NCBI RefSeq assembly: GCF_016758195.1 | Contig: NZ_QYAC01000002.1 | Coordinates: 62,001 to 126,000, forward strand | Direction of reading: 5' to 3' | DNA: 64,000 bases | From: Leucobacter chromiireducens subsp. solipictus | GTDB lineage: Bacteria; Actinomycetota; Actinomycetes; Actinomycetales; Microbacteriaceae | Made by a program: the position numbers and the translations under genes | Notes under the pieces: model-generated | Databases searched by the model: none | What the model was told of the DNA's origin: nothing | What the model saw: only the letters and a program-made list of their open reading frames with translations | Part shown: piece by piece, positions 18,340 through 27,780 of the stretch | How positions within the stretch are numbered: the first letter of the stretch is position 1 | Layout of the letters: each line of letters starts with the position of its first letter

Positions 18340-19551
18340 CTACGAGACCATGCCGTGCGGGTCGATCACGAACTTCTGCGCGGCGCCCGCGTCGAACTCC
18401 GCGTAGCCGCGAGGCGCGTCGTCGAGCCCGATCGTCGTGGCACCCACGGCCTTGGCGATGTGCGCCCGATCCGCCAGGATCAGGTTCATCAGCTTCCGGT
18501 TGTACTGCTTCACCGGGCACTGCCCGGTGACGAAGCGGTGCGATTTTGCCCAGCCGAGCCCGAGGCGCACGCCGATCTGGCCGTGTTTCGCGGCCTCATC
18601 GACGGCCCCCGGATCGCCGGTGACGTAGAGCCCCGGAATACCGAGCGATGCCCCGGCACGCGAAATGCTCATCACATCGTTGAGCACGGTTGCGGGCGCC
18701 TCGCCGGCTCCCTCGCCGTGGCCACGCGCTTCGAACCCCACCGCGTCGACGGCGGCATCGACCTCCGGCTCACCGACCGCGTCGGCGATCATGTCGGCGA
18801 GGCTGTTGCCGCTCGAGAGGTCCACGGTCGCGCAGCCGAAGCTGCGCGCCTGCGCCAGTCGCTCAGCGTTCATATCGCCCACGATCACGGTGGCCGCGCC
18901 GAGGATCTGCGCCGAGTACGCCGCGGCCAGGCCCACGGGGCCCGCGCCAGCCACGTACACCGTCGAGCCGGTCGTGACGCCCGCGGATACCGCGCCGTGA
19001 TAGCCCGTCGGGAAGATGTCCGAGAGCATCGTGAGATCGAGAATCTTCTCGAGTGCCTCGTCGCGATCCGGGAACTTCAACAGGTTGAAGTCCGCGTAGG
19101 GAATCATGACGTACTCGGCCTGGCCGCCGAGCCAGCCGCCCATGTCCACGTACCCGTAGGCGGCTCCCGCGCGTGCGGGGTTCACGTTCAGACAGATCCC
19201 GGTCTTGCCCTCGTCGCACATGCGGCAGCGGCCGCAGGCGATGTTGAACGGGACCGAGCAGATGTCTCCGACCTTGTGGAAGAGCACATCGGCGCCGACC
19301 TCGATGACCTCGCCGGTGATCTCGTGTCCGAGGGTCTGGCCGATCGGCGCGGTGGTGCGACCGCGCACCATGTGCTGATCGCTGCCGCAAATGTTTGTCG
19401 TGACGAGTTTCAGGATCACCGCGTGCGGGGCGGCGCGCGAGATCCCGAGCCACTCGGCCACTTCGGCGGGAATCTCGAGGGTCGGGTACTCAAGCGACTC
19501 CACCGCGACGCTTCCGGGACCCGTGTAAACCACTGTCTTGTTGCCAGCCAT
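18340..19551 (-). CDS. fdhA: Formaldehyde dehydrogenase, glutathione-independent
   Basis: Zinc-dependent medium-chain dehydrogenase with tightly bound NAD that oxidises formaldehyde to formate (related enzymes dismutate it). About 403 residues. The catalytic zinc region NICGSDQHMVRGR, the GHEITGEV motif, and the four structural-zinc cysteines in CGRCRMCDEGKTGIC are present; the Rossmann motif is GAGPVGLAAA. GGAG lies 6 nt before the second ATG, which is taken as the start (an ATG 6 bp upstream is the alternative). Divergent from an AraC regulator that may control it. Confidence 0.94.
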   Translation of the reverse strand: MAGNKTVVYTGPGSVAVESLEYPTLEIPAEVAEWLGISRAAPHAVILKLVTTNICGSDQHMVRGRTTAPIGQTLGHEITGEVIEVGADVLFHKVGDICSVPFNIACGRCRMCDEGKTGICLNVNPARAGAAYGYVDMGGWLGGQAEYVMIPYADFNLLKFPDRDEALEKILDLTMLSDIFPTGYHGAVSAGVTTGSTVYVAGAGPVGLAAAYSAQILGAATVIVGDMNAERLAQARSFGCATVDLSSGNSLADMIADAVGEPEVDAAVDAVGFEARGHGEGAGEAPATVLNDVMSISRAGASLGIPGLYVTGDPGAVDEAAKHGQIGVRLGLGWAKSHRFVTGQCPVKQYNRKLMNLILADRAHIAKAVGATTIGLDDAPRGYAEFDAGAAQKFVIDPHGMVS

Positions 19552-19778
19552 GCCCATCTCCGATCACTCAGGGACGCCCCATCGCGTCCGATGTTCACCG
19601 TGTACACTCACCGGTACCCTCACGGTAGTTCGGGTCGAGCACCTCGGCGTGTGCCGGGTCTGCTCGGGTGGTGACACGGTCTGCACGGGCCTCCGGGCTC
19701 GGACCGGGGATTCCGCCGCACTCGCAGGTCGTGAGCTGACGCGAGGACGCGGCCCGGGCCGTGGGAGGGGCGGGTGGC

Positions 19779-20732
19779 ATGTCGACGGTGGACACGGTGA
19801 GCGTGACGGATGTGTCGGAGTGGCAGCGGGCGGCGAGCCGCCTCCTCTTCCCCCTGCGGTGCCGGGCTCGGGGGAGTGAGTTCTCCGGGCGGATCGCGCA
19901 ACGGGAGATCACCCCGGGGTTGCGGGTGAGCCGGATCGAGACCGGACCGTTCGCCGCCGAACGCCCCGCCTCGCTTATTGCCGAGGATGCCGAGGACGGG
20001 GTGCTGGTGGCGCTGCAGCTCCGCGGGCAGTCGACGCTGCGGCAGCGCGGGCGGGTGGCGACCGCGCGCGCCGGCACCGTGACCATCTGCGAGGTTGGCG
20101 TACCGTCGCGTTACGAGGTCAGCGAGCCGGGGCAGACCATCATCGCGCTGCACCTGGCCCCCGCGCTCGCGGGACTCTCCGGGCGTTTGACCGCGCGGGT
20201 CAGCGCAGTCCCCATCGACATGGCGGTGCCGGGGCAGGCCGCGCTGCAGGGGCTCATCGAGGGCGTCGAGTCGCCGGAGCTGACGCTCGGGCCGGACACC
20301 GGAGAGAGCCTGGCGCGGGCGATCGGGGATCTGCTCGCGCTCGTGGTGCGGGCGATCCTTGCGCCGCACGATCAGGTGCGGCAGCGGCGGTTCACGCAGC
20401 TGGCCGAGCTGCGGCTCTCGCTCCGGGAACAGCTGAGTGATCCGGAGTTGACCGTGGACCAGCTGGCCGCCCAACACTACCTGTCGGTGCGCCAGGTGCA
20501 CACGCTGTTCGCCGAGGACTCGGACACCCCGGCGGCCTATCTGCGGCGCACCCGCCTTGCCCATGCCGAGCGGTTGCTGCTCCTGCGTGAGCACAGCGGC
20601 ATGACGGTGAATGCGATCTCGCAGGCCAGCGGCTACTCCGACTCCGCCGCGTTCATCCGCGCGTTCACGCGGGAGCGCGGCACCTCGCCGGCGCGGTGGG
20701 CGGAGCTGCGGCGGGAGCCGATCCGGCCGTAG
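19779..20732 (+). CDS. AraC-family transcriptional regulator
   Basis: 317 residues: an N-terminal sensing domain of the AraC-binding-like type and a C-terminal double HTH (LTVDQLAAQHYLSVRQVHTLFAED ... and MTVNAISQASGYSDSAAFIRAF). The ATG at 19779 has GGAGGGG at about 8 nt. Divergent from fdhA across 227 bp that contains a GTGTACAC palindrome and two related TACnCTCAC boxes, possible binding sites. Control of formaldehyde detoxification is an inference from this arrangement. Confidence 0.9.
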   Translation: MSTVDTVSVTDVSEWQRAASRLLFPLRCRARGSEFSGRIAQREITPGLRVSRIETGPFAAERPASLIAEDAEDGVLVALQLRGQSTLRQRGRVATARAGTVTICEVGVPSRYEVSEPGQTIIALHLAPALAGLSGRLTARVSAVPIDMAVPGQAALQGLIEGVESPELTLGPDTGESLARAIGDLLALVVRAILAPHDQVRQRRFTQLAELRLSLREQLSDPELTVDQLAAQHYLSVRQVHTLFAEDSDTPAAYLRRTRLAHAERLLLLREHSGMTVNAISQASGYSDSAAFIRAFTRERGTSPARWAELRREPIRP

Positions 20733-20866
20733 CGGGCGGCCCCTCAGCTGGGGTGCCTTGCCGGGCCTCGCCGTGCCCGACCCTGCGTCCGCCGCGCCGC
20801 GCCGTCCAGTGCCTTCCCGATGCCTCAACTGTGGTCCTGGCCGGGGTTTTTCGAGAGAATGCAGCT

Positions 20867-22768
20867 ATGAACTGGATTCGCCGGGCACTCCGCGCCTACC
20901 CCGCAGTCGCGACGACGCTGGCGGTGGGGGCCATCGGGCTCCTCATGCTGCTCACCCCATTCCGGGATGCCGCGCCGTGGCTGGTCGGGGGATACTCCCT
21001 GCTCGTCGCCGCCTGGGAGGCCGTCGGCATGGTGCGGCAGCTCCTGCGCGGGCACGCCGGGCTGGACATCCTCGCGGTGATCGCGATCACCGCGGCCGTC
21101 CTGGTCGGCGAGCCCTGGGCCGCGCTCGTCGTCGTGCTCATGGTGACGGGCGGGCAGGCGCTCGAAGACTACGCCGAGAACCGCTCCAAGCGGGAACTCA
21201 CCGCCCTGCTCGAACGCGCCCCGAGCCGGGCCACCCGGCTCGTGCTCGGCGAGCTCGACGAGGACGGGGTGCAGCTCACCGAGACCGTGGACGTCGGCGA
21301 GATCGAGGTCGGAGACACGCTGCTCGTGCGGCCGGGCACGCTCGTGCCGGTGGACGCGATCCTGCTCGACGATGCGGCCTCGTTCGACGAGTCCTCCCTC
21401 ACCGGCGAGAGCCTCCCCGTCGACCGCACCGCGGGGGAGAAGGTCGCCAGCGGCGTGATCAACGGGAGTTTCGCGGTCCGCATGCAGGCCACCGCGCTCG
21501 CGGCGGATAGCCAGTACCAGCAGATTGTGCGGCTCGTGGAAGAGGCCCAGGGCAGCAAAGCGAAGACCGTGCGGCTCGCGGACCGCTACGCGCTCCCCTT
21601 CACCGTGCTCGCCCTCGCGATCGCCGGGATTGCCTGGGCCGTCAGCGGCGATCCGGTGCGCTTTGCCGAGGTGCTCGTGGTGGCCACACCCTGCCCGCTG
21701 CTGATCGCGGCACCGGTCGCGTTCCTGGGCGGCATGAGCCGCGCCGCGAAGGCGGGCCTGATCGTGAAGGGCGGGAGCACCCTCGAACAGCTCGCGAAGG
21801 TGCGCTCGGCGGCGTTCGATAAGACCGGGACGCTCACCACGGGCAAGCCAGAGCCGCGCCGGATCGTCGCCCAGCCCGGCTTTGCCGAGGAGGACGTCCT
21901 GCAGCTCGCCGCCTCAGCGGAGGTGTACTCCTCACACGTGCTGGCGAGCGCCGTGGTGCGGGCGGCGAAGGAGCAGCGCCTCGGGCTGCTCCCCGTTGCC
22001 GCGGCGGAGGAGTTCGCAACGAACGGGGTGTCCGCCCGGCTTGCCGGCGGCACGGTACGGGTGGGCAAACCGTCCTGGGTGCGCGAGGCCGCGCCCGATC
22101 TGGTGCACGCGGAACTGGAACCGGGCGAGCTCGCCATCTATGTGTCGCGCAACGACCGCTTCGCCGGCACGATCGTGATGCGGGATCGGCTGCGCGACGA
22201 CGCGATCGACACGGTCGCCGAGCTGCGCCGCAGCGGGATCGAACGCGTCCTCATGGTCACCGGCGATGTCGCGGCGACCGCGAACCCGCTCGCCGCGAGG
22301 CTCCGGATCTCGGAGGTGCACGCGGAGTGCACGCCCGAGGACAAGGTGCGGATTGTCGCCGACGTTCAGCCGCGGCCGCTGCTCATGACGGGGGACGGCC
22401 TGAACGACGCCCCGGTGCTCGCCGCCGCCGACGTCGGCTTCGCCATGGGGGCCCGCGGCTCCACCGCGGCGAGCCAGTCCGCCGACGTGGTCAACCGCTT
22501 CGATCGCATCGCCGGGGTCGCCGACGCGATGCGGATCGGCCGCGATACCGTGCGCATCGCGGTGCAGAGCATCTGGCTGGGGATCGGCTTCAGCGTCGTC
22601 CTGATGCTGATCGCCGCGTTCGGCTTCCTCCCCGCGATCGTGGGGGCGTGGATGCAGGAACTCGTGGATCTCGTCGCGATCCTCGGCGCGCTCCGCGCGA
22701 TCCGCGGGCGGAAGGAGTCGGCACCGGCGGGGGCCGTGCCGGATCGTGCGCAGGAGCCGGTGCGCTGA
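20867..22768 (+). CDS. P1B-type metal-transporting ATPase with TPCP motif
   Basis: Membrane pump of 633 residues. TGES (179-182), DKTGT (318-322) and GDGLND (509-514) are the actuator, phosphorylation and hinge motifs. The membrane metal-binding motif is TPCP (274-277), not CPC or SPC; TPCP is described for the P1B-5 subgroup (Ni/Fe export). There is no N-terminal heavy-metal-binding domain and no C-terminal hemerythrin-like domain, and the usual His-Pro dipeptide of the nucleotide domain is SSHVLA here. Metal specificity is therefore unknown. The ATG start is preferred over an upstream extension that overlaps the AraC gene. Confidence 0.9.
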   Translation: MNWIRRALRAYPAVATTLAVGAIGLLMLLTPFRDAAPWLVGGYSLLVAAWEAVGMVRQLLRGHAGLDILAVIAITAAVLVGEPWAALVVVLMVTGGQALEDYAENRSKRELTALLERAPSRATRLVLGELDEDGVQLTETVDVGEIEVGDTLLVRPGTLVPVDAILLDDAASFDESSLTGESLPVDRTAGEKVASGVINGSFAVRMQATALAADSQYQQIVRLVEEAQGSKAKTVRLADRYALPFTVLALAIAGIAWAVSGDPVRFAEVLVVATPCPLLIAAPVAFLGGMSRAAKAGLIVKGGSTLEQLAKVRSAAFDKTGTLTTGKPEPRRIVAQPGFAEEDVLQLAASAEVYSSHVLASAVVRAAKEQRLGLLPVAAAEEFATNGVSARLAGGTVRVGKPSWVREAAPDLVHAELEPGELAIYVSRNDRFAGTIVMRDRLRDDAIDTVAELRRSGIERVLMVTGDVAATANPLAARLRISEVHAECTPEDKVRIVADVQPRPLLMTGDGLNDAPVLAAADVGFAMGARGSTAASQSADVVNRFDRIAGVADAMRIGRDTVRIAVQSIWLGIGFSVVLMLIAAFGFLPAIVGAWMQELVDLVAILGALRAIRGRKESAPAGAVPDRAQEPVR

Positions 22769-22790
22769 GGCGAGCCGGGGTGCCGCTGCG

Positions 22791-23813
22791 TTATGCGGCC
22801 TGCGCGTCCGCCGGATCCTGCAGCGGCACCCCGGCGACCTCGCGCGCGTGGGCGATCGCGGCGAGCACCCGCGTTCGGATCGCGTTGCCGCGCGCAGCGA
22901 AGCCCCGCTGCAGTCGCGCGTACTCGCGCTTGCCGTCGGCGGTCTCGATCATGATGGGCGTCAGCGGGGTGCCGGCTGCGCCGGTGTAGCCCGCGACGTC
23001 GTAGGGGGAGGCGCGCATGTCGACCTCGCGGATATCGCGGGCCAGGACGAACGCGTCGAGCAGTACCGCGCCCGGCACGATCGGGCTGAGCTTCGCGGTC
23101 CACTTGTACACGTCCATGCCGGCGTGGAGGCACCCCGCCTGCTCCAGCTCGAGTTGATTCTCCCGGGTCGGCTGCACCGTGTTCAAGGGCACCGCGTCGG
23201 GGGTGAAGAAGCGGAACGCGTCGAAGTGGCTGCAGCCGATACTGTGCGATTCGACGACCCGATCCGTCGCCGCGTGCCCGATGCGCAGCGGCAGGCGGGT
23301 GTGGCGCAGCTGTTCCGGGGTGAGCCGGTACACCATCGCCCACTCGTGCAGGCCGAAGCAGCCAAAGCGCGGGGTGCGGTCAAGCGTGGCTGACAGGAGT
23401 CGTTCGATGTAATCGACGGTGCGGCCGCGGCGCGCGAAAAATTCCGTCAGGTCGACCGTCGCGTCCGCGAGATCCGGCCCGGCGGCGCGGTAGTGCCGCC
23501 AGGCTCCCCGCTCGGCCGCGGCCCCGGCGAGGACCACGCCGGCCCCCGGGTGCCAGCGGGCAAGCTCGCCCGGGCTGACCGAATAGTAGGTCCAGAGGAA
23601 ATCCTCGATCGGGTGCGACTCCCGGCGGATCGTGCGCGCGCGATGCCCCGCGCTGAGCGCCTCCGCGCGCTCCCGATGCGCGTTCGCCTGTGCGGTCCAC
23701 TCGGCCGGATCCAGCGTGCAGGGTGCATCCGGCCGCGCTGCCAGAGGCGCATCCGGTCGCGGTACCAGAGGTGCATCCGGCCGGTCGTCCGGTCGCGCCG
23801 TCGCCGCGCTCAC
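22791..23813 (-). CDS. Conserved actinobacterial protein (annotated as 3-methyladenine DNA glycosylase)
   Basis: 340 residues. Recognisable conserved core: SHPIEDFLWTYYSVSPGELA, RWHPGAGVVLAGA, FGCFGLHEWAMVY and LEQAGCLHAGMDVYKW. Homologues are labelled 3-methyladenine DNA glycosylase in many actinobacterial genomes, but I see no helix-hairpin-helix or other glycosylase motif, so the reaction is uncertain. The N-terminus contains three or four repeats of a P-D-A-P-L unit. The GTG start overlaps the stop of the S4 gene (GTGA), so the pair is coupled. Confidence 0.75.
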   Translation of the reverse strand: MSAATARPDDRPDAPLVPRPDAPLAARPDAPCTLDPAEWTAQANAHRERAEALSAGHRARTIRRESHPIEDFLWTYYSVSPGELARWHPGAGVVLAGAAAERGAWRHYRAAGPDLADATVDLTEFFARRGRTVDYIERLLSATLDRTPRFGCFGLHEWAMVYRLTPEQLRHTRLPLRIGHAATDRVVESHSIGCSHFDAFRFFTPDAVPLNTVQPTRENQLELEQAGCLHAGMDVYKWTAKLSPIVPGAVLLDAFVLARDIREVDMRASPYDVAGYTGAAGTPLTPIMIETADGKREYARLQRGFAARGNAIRTRVLAAIAHAREVAGVPLQDPADAQAA

Positions 23814-24193
23814 GCCGGATCCGAGGACCGGCCGCGCAGCCGGTCGATCTCGCGGCGGTCGCGTTTCGTGGGGCGCCCGGCCCCGGGATCCCGCACCACC
23901 GTTGCCGGCCGTTCCACCCGCGGCGGCGGGGGCGGCGTCAGATCCTCGAAGTGCTTCGCGGCCTCGACGGCGCTGCCCCGACGCACGGGGAGTCCGGTCA
24001 CGCGGTAGATTCGCTCGGTGTTGTGGAGCCGGACGCGGACCTCGTCGCCGAGCCGCACCGCCTGCGCCGCCTTCGCCGAGGCCCCGTTCACGCGAACGTG
24101 ACCAGCCCGGCACGCGGCGGTCGCCTGGCTGCGGGTCTTCGCCAAACGAACACCCCACACCCAGGTGTCTACCCGTACGCTCTCGCCAGCCAT
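23810..24193 (-). CDS. S4-domain RNA-binding protein (HslR-like)
   Basis: 127 residues. An S4 RNA-binding domain spans about residues 7-70 (RVDTWVWGVRLAKTRSQA ... GHVRVNGASAKAAQAVRLGD), followed by a basic tail with a Pro-rich linker (TPPPPPPRVERP) and KRDRREIDRLRG. E. coli HslR binds stalled 50S subunits carrying peptidyl-tRNA. A longer upstream frame overlaps the divergent yigZ gene and is rejected. Confidence 0.88.
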   Translation of the reverse strand: MAGESVRVDTWVWGVRLAKTRSQATAACRAGHVRVNGASAKAAQAVRLGDEVRVRLHNTERIYRVTGLPVRRGSAVEAAKHFEDLTPPPPPRVERPATVVRDPGAGRPTKRDRREIDRLRGRSSDPA

Positions 24194-24266
24194 AGACTCG
24201 ATGGTAGCGAGTCCCGGTGGGAACCCACCCGGGCCGAGGCCAGGACGTAGGAGCGGGGAGGACGCG

Positions 24267-24893
24267 GTGTACGAGACCATCCGGTCGAGCGTCGACGCGG
24301 AGATCGAGATTTCCCGGTCACGATTTCTCACGCGGCTCGAGCGCGTAACCACCGAAGAGGACGCCCGCGCCGTCATCGCCCGAGTGCGGGCCGAACACCC
24401 GCGCGCACGCCACCACTGCTCGGCGTTCGTGCTCGGCCCCGAGGGGCGGATCCAGCGCTCCAACGACGACGGCGAACCGAGCGGCACCGCCGGGGCACCG
24501 ATGCTCGACGCGCTGACCTCGGCCGGGCTGCACGACGTCGTCGCGGTGGTGACCCGCTATTTCGGTGGCGTGCTTCTGGGGGCGGGCGGACTCACCCGGG
24601 CCTACCGCAGCTCGGTCGCGGATGCCGTGCACCGTGCGCAGCGGGTGCAGCGCGCGATGCGGCACGATGTCACCGTGCACTGCAGCTACGACGTGGCCGC
24701 GCAGATCGAGGCCGAGGCGCGACGTCGCGGCTACGGCATCGGCGCGGCGGACTACACCGACCGCGTGGCGCAACACTTGAGCGTGGCCGAGTCGGAACTC
24801 GTGCCACTCGCCGGCCTCGTCGCGGAGCTCAGCGCGGGCGCCGCCGAGTTCGAGCGTGGGCCCGCCGGGTACGTCGACCTACCGGGGGCGTAG
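24267..24893 (+). CDS. yigZ: YigZ/IMPACT family protein
   Basis: 208 residues; the UPF0029 N-terminal domain is clear from FLTRLERVTTEEDA, HHCSAFVLG, SNDDGEPSGTAGAP and VTRYFGGVLLGAGGLTRAY. The family is related to eukaryotic IMPACT, a translation-linked protein; the bacterial role is unsettled. GTG start with GGGGAGGA at good spacing. Divergent from the S4 gene. Confidence 0.93.
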   Translation: MYETIRSSVDAEIEISRSRFLTRLERVTTEEDARAVIARVRAEHPRARHHCSAFVLGPEGRIQRSNDDGEPSGTAGAPMLDALTSAGLHDVVAVVTRYFGGVLLGAGGLTRAYRSSVADAVHRAQRVQRAMRHDVTVHCSYDVAAQIEAEARRRGYGIGAADYTDRVAQHLSVAESELVPLAGLVAELSAGAAEFERGPAGYVDLPGA

Positions 24894-24995
24894 CCGAGGC
24901 GCGCTCTCCGAGGGGCTGCCGATGGAGCTGTCCGAGGAGGCTGTCCGAGTGGGCTGTCGAGGGACGCTGTCAGGGGCTCACGATACGCTTCTCGG

Positions 24996-26171
24996 GTGGA
25001 ATACTGGGCAGAAATCGTCGGGCAGGCCGAGGCCGTGGACACCCTGCACCGGGCCGCCGAGCCCGGCGCGGTCGCCGCGCACGCGTGGCTGATCACCGGC
25101 CCGCCCGGTTCCGGGCGTTCCAACCTCGCGTTCCGTTTTGCCGCCGCACTCATCGCCCGCACCGTCGAGGCGCGCGCCGGGGTCTTTGAACAGGTGCGCG
25201 CCCGCACGCACCCCGATCTCGGTGTCCTCACGACGCAGAAGCTCCTGATCGACATCCAGTCGGCGCGCGAGATCGTCACGACCGCGCACTACGCCCCCGC
25301 GGAAGGGCGCTACCGGGTGATCGTGATCGAGGACGCCGACCGGATGCCGGAGCGCACCTCCAACGTGCTCCTGAAAGCGCTCGAAGAGCCGCCGGAGCGC
25401 ACCATCTGGATCCTCTGCGCCCCGAGCGAGGCCGACCTGCTCCCCACGATCCGCTCGCGTGCGCGATCGCTGCGCCTTGTCACCCCGAATGCACAGGACA
25501 TCGCCCGCCTGCTCCACGAGCGCGACGGGATCGACGCCGCTGCCGCGGAGCGCGCCGCGCGCCTGGCGCAAAGCCACATCGGCATGGCGCGCCGCCTCGC
25601 GAGCGACGCCGACGCACTCGCCCGCCGAGACCGCAGCATCCAGCTCGCGCTCGGCATCGCCACGCTCGGGGACGCCATGCGCGCCGCCGCGGCCCTCGTC
25701 AAGGTCGCCGAAGCCGACGCCGCGGCCCTCACCGAGGAACGCGACGCGCGCGAGCGAGAAGACGCGATGCGGAGCCTCGGGCTCGCCCCGGGGGCCGCGA
25801 TCCCGCCGCAGATGCGCGCCCAGATGCGCGCACTCGAAGAGGACCAGAAGCGCCGCGCCACCCGCAGCCTCCGCGACGGAATCGACCGGATCCTCACCGA
25901 TCTGCTCTCCGTGTTCCGCGACATCCTGCTGCAGGCCCTGATCCTGGAGCACGCCGAGGCCTCGGGGCAGGAGCCGACCGAGGCGATCGAGCTCATCAAC
26001 CGCGAAGAGGCCGCGCAGATCGCCGAGCGCGCCGAACGCTGGGGCGCAGCGCGGGCGCTGGCCGTGGTGTCCGCGGTGGAGACCGCGCGTGAGCGGCTCG
26101 GGCGCGGGATCACGCCAGGCCTGGTGCTCGAAGCCCTGTTCGCCGCAATCATCGCCGAAACGGAGGCCTAA
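24996..26171 (+). CDS. holB: DNA polymerase III subunit delta prime
   Basis: Clamp-loader subunit, 391 residues. AAA+ landmarks: GPPGSGRS (35-42, with Arg for the Walker Lys, as in non-hydrolysing delta' subunits), VIVIEDADRM and ALEEPPERTIWIL with sensor IRSRAR. The zinc-binding Cys cluster usually found before THPDL is absent; the segment reads RTVEARAGVFEQVRARTHPDL. TACGCT lies 6 nt before the GTG start, with no ribosome binding site, which points to a leaderless transcript. tmk, often its partner, is not here. Confidence 0.92.
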   Translation: MEYWAEIVGQAEAVDTLHRAAEPGAVAAHAWLITGPPGSGRSNLAFRFAAALIARTVEARAGVFEQVRARTHPDLGVLTTQKLLIDIQSAREIVTTAHYAPAEGRYRVIVIEDADRMPERTSNVLLKALEEPPERTIWILCAPSEADLLPTIRSRARSLRLVTPNAQDIARLLHERDGIDAAAAERAARLAQSHIGMARRLASDADALARRDRSIQLALGIATLGDAMRAAAALVKVAEADAAALTEERDAREREDAMRSLGLAPGAAIPPQMRAQMRALEEDQKRRATRSLRDGIDRILTDLLSVFRDILLQALILEHAEASGQEPTEAIELINREEAAQIAERAERWGAARALAVVSAVETARERLGRGITPGLVLEALFAAIIAETEA

Positions 26172-27760
26172 TGGCCCGCCTCGCAACCGTGCGTCGCTCA
26201 CGTCGCCGGGGCCGCGTCCCCGCTGCCGTCGCGGCCGGCTTCGCCGCGCTGATCGCGCTCACCAGCTGCGCGCTGATCCCGGGACTCCCGTCTGGCGATG
26301 GCGGATCCGGCGCGCCCGTCCCGGTGCTTCCCGACGAACCCGCGGGCACCGTCGAGGGGTTCGGGGAGCAGCAACCGGTCTGGCAGGACTGCGGCGACGG
26401 CATGCAGTGTGCGACCGTGTTCGCGCCGCTGAACTGGGACGAGCCCGAGGGCGAGACCATCACGCTCAGCATGGTGAAGCACCCGGCCACGGGCGCGAAG
26501 AAGCTCGGCACCCTGCTCGTGAACCCGGGCGGCCCCGGCGCGTCGGGGGTCGAGTACATCCTGAATAGCGTCGACCACGCCGTGCAGCCCGCACTGCAGG
26601 AATCGTTCGACGTGATCGGGTGGGATCCGCGGGGCGTGGGGGAGTCCACCCCGGTCGGCTGCTACGACGCGGCGGGCATGGACGAGTACCTGTTCGGGGC
26701 AGACCCTGCCACCGCGGACCTCGAGCCCGGCAGTGACGCCTGGATTGAGGCGGCCCTCGCCTCCGAGGCCGAGTTTGGGGCGGCCTGCGTGGCGAGTACG
26801 GGCGAGCTGATCGGCCACGTCGGCACGGACTCGACGGTGCGGGACCTCGACATGCTCCGCGCCATCGCGGGCGACGCACAGCTGAATTATCTCGGCTTCT
26901 CCTACGGCACGTACATCGGTGCGCGGTACGCCGACGCCTACCCGGACCGGGTCGGCCGCCTCGTGCTCGACGGTGCGATGGATCCCGCGGCGAGCATGGG
27001 CGATGTGGTGCGCGAGCAGACCCTCGGGTTCGAGCAGGCGCTGCGTGCCTACGTGACCGATTGCCTGCAGCGGCGATCCTGCCCGCTCACCGGCAGCGTC
27101 GACACCGCAATGGGCCAGATCGGGTCGCTGCTGGACCGGATCGCAGACACCCCGCTGACCGGGGCGGACGGGCGCACGCTCGACTCCGGGGTCGCGCTCA
27201 CCGCGATCATCACCCCGCTCTACTCGCAAGACATGTGGGGCTACCTCGACGACCTGTTCAGCTCGCTCGCGGTGGATGATCCCGAGCTGGCGCTGAGCCT
27301 CGCCGACTTCTACTACGACCGCCAGGACGGGAAGTACCTCAGCAACTCGACCGAGGCGTTCTCCGCGATCAACTGCCTCGACTACCCGAGCGGGGAGCTC
27401 GACCGCGAGCAGATGCGGGCGGACGCGGCTGAGCTTGCGAAGCTCGCCCCCACGATTGGGCGATTCCAGGGGTACGGGGACATCGGGTGCGCGGCCTGGC
27501 CGGTTGCGGGCCCGAGCGAGCGCGGCCCCGTCGCGGCTGCCGGGGCGGCCCCGATCCTGGTGGTCGGTACCACCGGCGATCCCGCAACCCCGTACCGCTG
27601 GGCAGAGTCGCTGGCCACCCAGCTCGAGAGCGGCGTGCTCGTCACCTACGAGGGGGAAGGTCACACCGCCTCCACCACGAGTTCGTGTGTGGCCGACGTG
27701 ATCGGCGAGTACTTCCTCACGGGCGCGGTGCCCGCGAGCGACCCGCGCTGCACGGTGTAG
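26171..27760 (+). CDS. Lipoprotein alpha/beta-hydrolase, tripeptidyl aminopeptidase (TAP) type
   Basis: 529 residues. A signal peptide ends at the lipobox LTSC (Cys33), so the enzyme is anchored outside. The nucleophile is Ser244 in GFSYG; the oxyanion segment NPGGPGASG (about 118-126) and the late Asp (TTGDPATP) and His (EGEGHTAS) complete the triad. The C-terminal TAP-like domain indicates release of short peptides from N-termini of extracellular substrates. Start overlaps the holB stop (TAATG), giving translational coupling to an unrelated gene. Confidence 0.93.
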   Translation: MARLATVRRSRRRGRVPAAVAAGFAALIALTSCALIPGLPSGDGGSGAPVPVLPDEPAGTVEGFGEQQPVWQDCGDGMQCATVFAPLNWDEPEGETITLSMVKHPATGAKKLGTLLVNPGGPGASGVEYILNSVDHAVQPALQESFDVIGWDPRGVGESTPVGCYDAAGMDEYLFGADPATADLEPGSDAWIEAALASEAEFGAACVASTGELIGHVGTDSTVRDLDMLRAIAGDAQLNYLGFSYGTYIGARYADAYPDRVGRLVLDGAMDPAASMGDVVREQTLGFEQALRAYVTDCLQRRSCPLTGSVDTAMGQIGSLLDRIADTPLTGADGRTLDSGVALTAIITPLYSQDMWGYLDDLFSSLAVDDPELALSLADFYYDRQDGKYLSNSTEAFSAINCLDYPSGELDREQMRADAAELAKLAPTIGRFQGYGDIGCAAWPVAGPSERGPVAAAGAAPILVVGTTGDPATPYRWAESLATQLESGVLVTYEGEGHTASTTSSCVADVIGEYFLTGAVPASDPRCTV

Positions 27761-27780
27761 CCTCGCGGGGTTGGGCTTGG

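Noticed and set aside
22791-24158. Fusion of the glycosylase-like protein with an upstream domain
   Set aside because: The extra N-terminal residues are antiparallel-frame composition over the S4 gene, which has a clear start, domain and GTGA overlap.
24894-24995. GCTGTCCGAG-like imperfect repeats before holB as a regulatory array
   Set aside because: Units are irregular (13-17 bp) and degenerate; the leaderless promoter is sufficient to explain expression.
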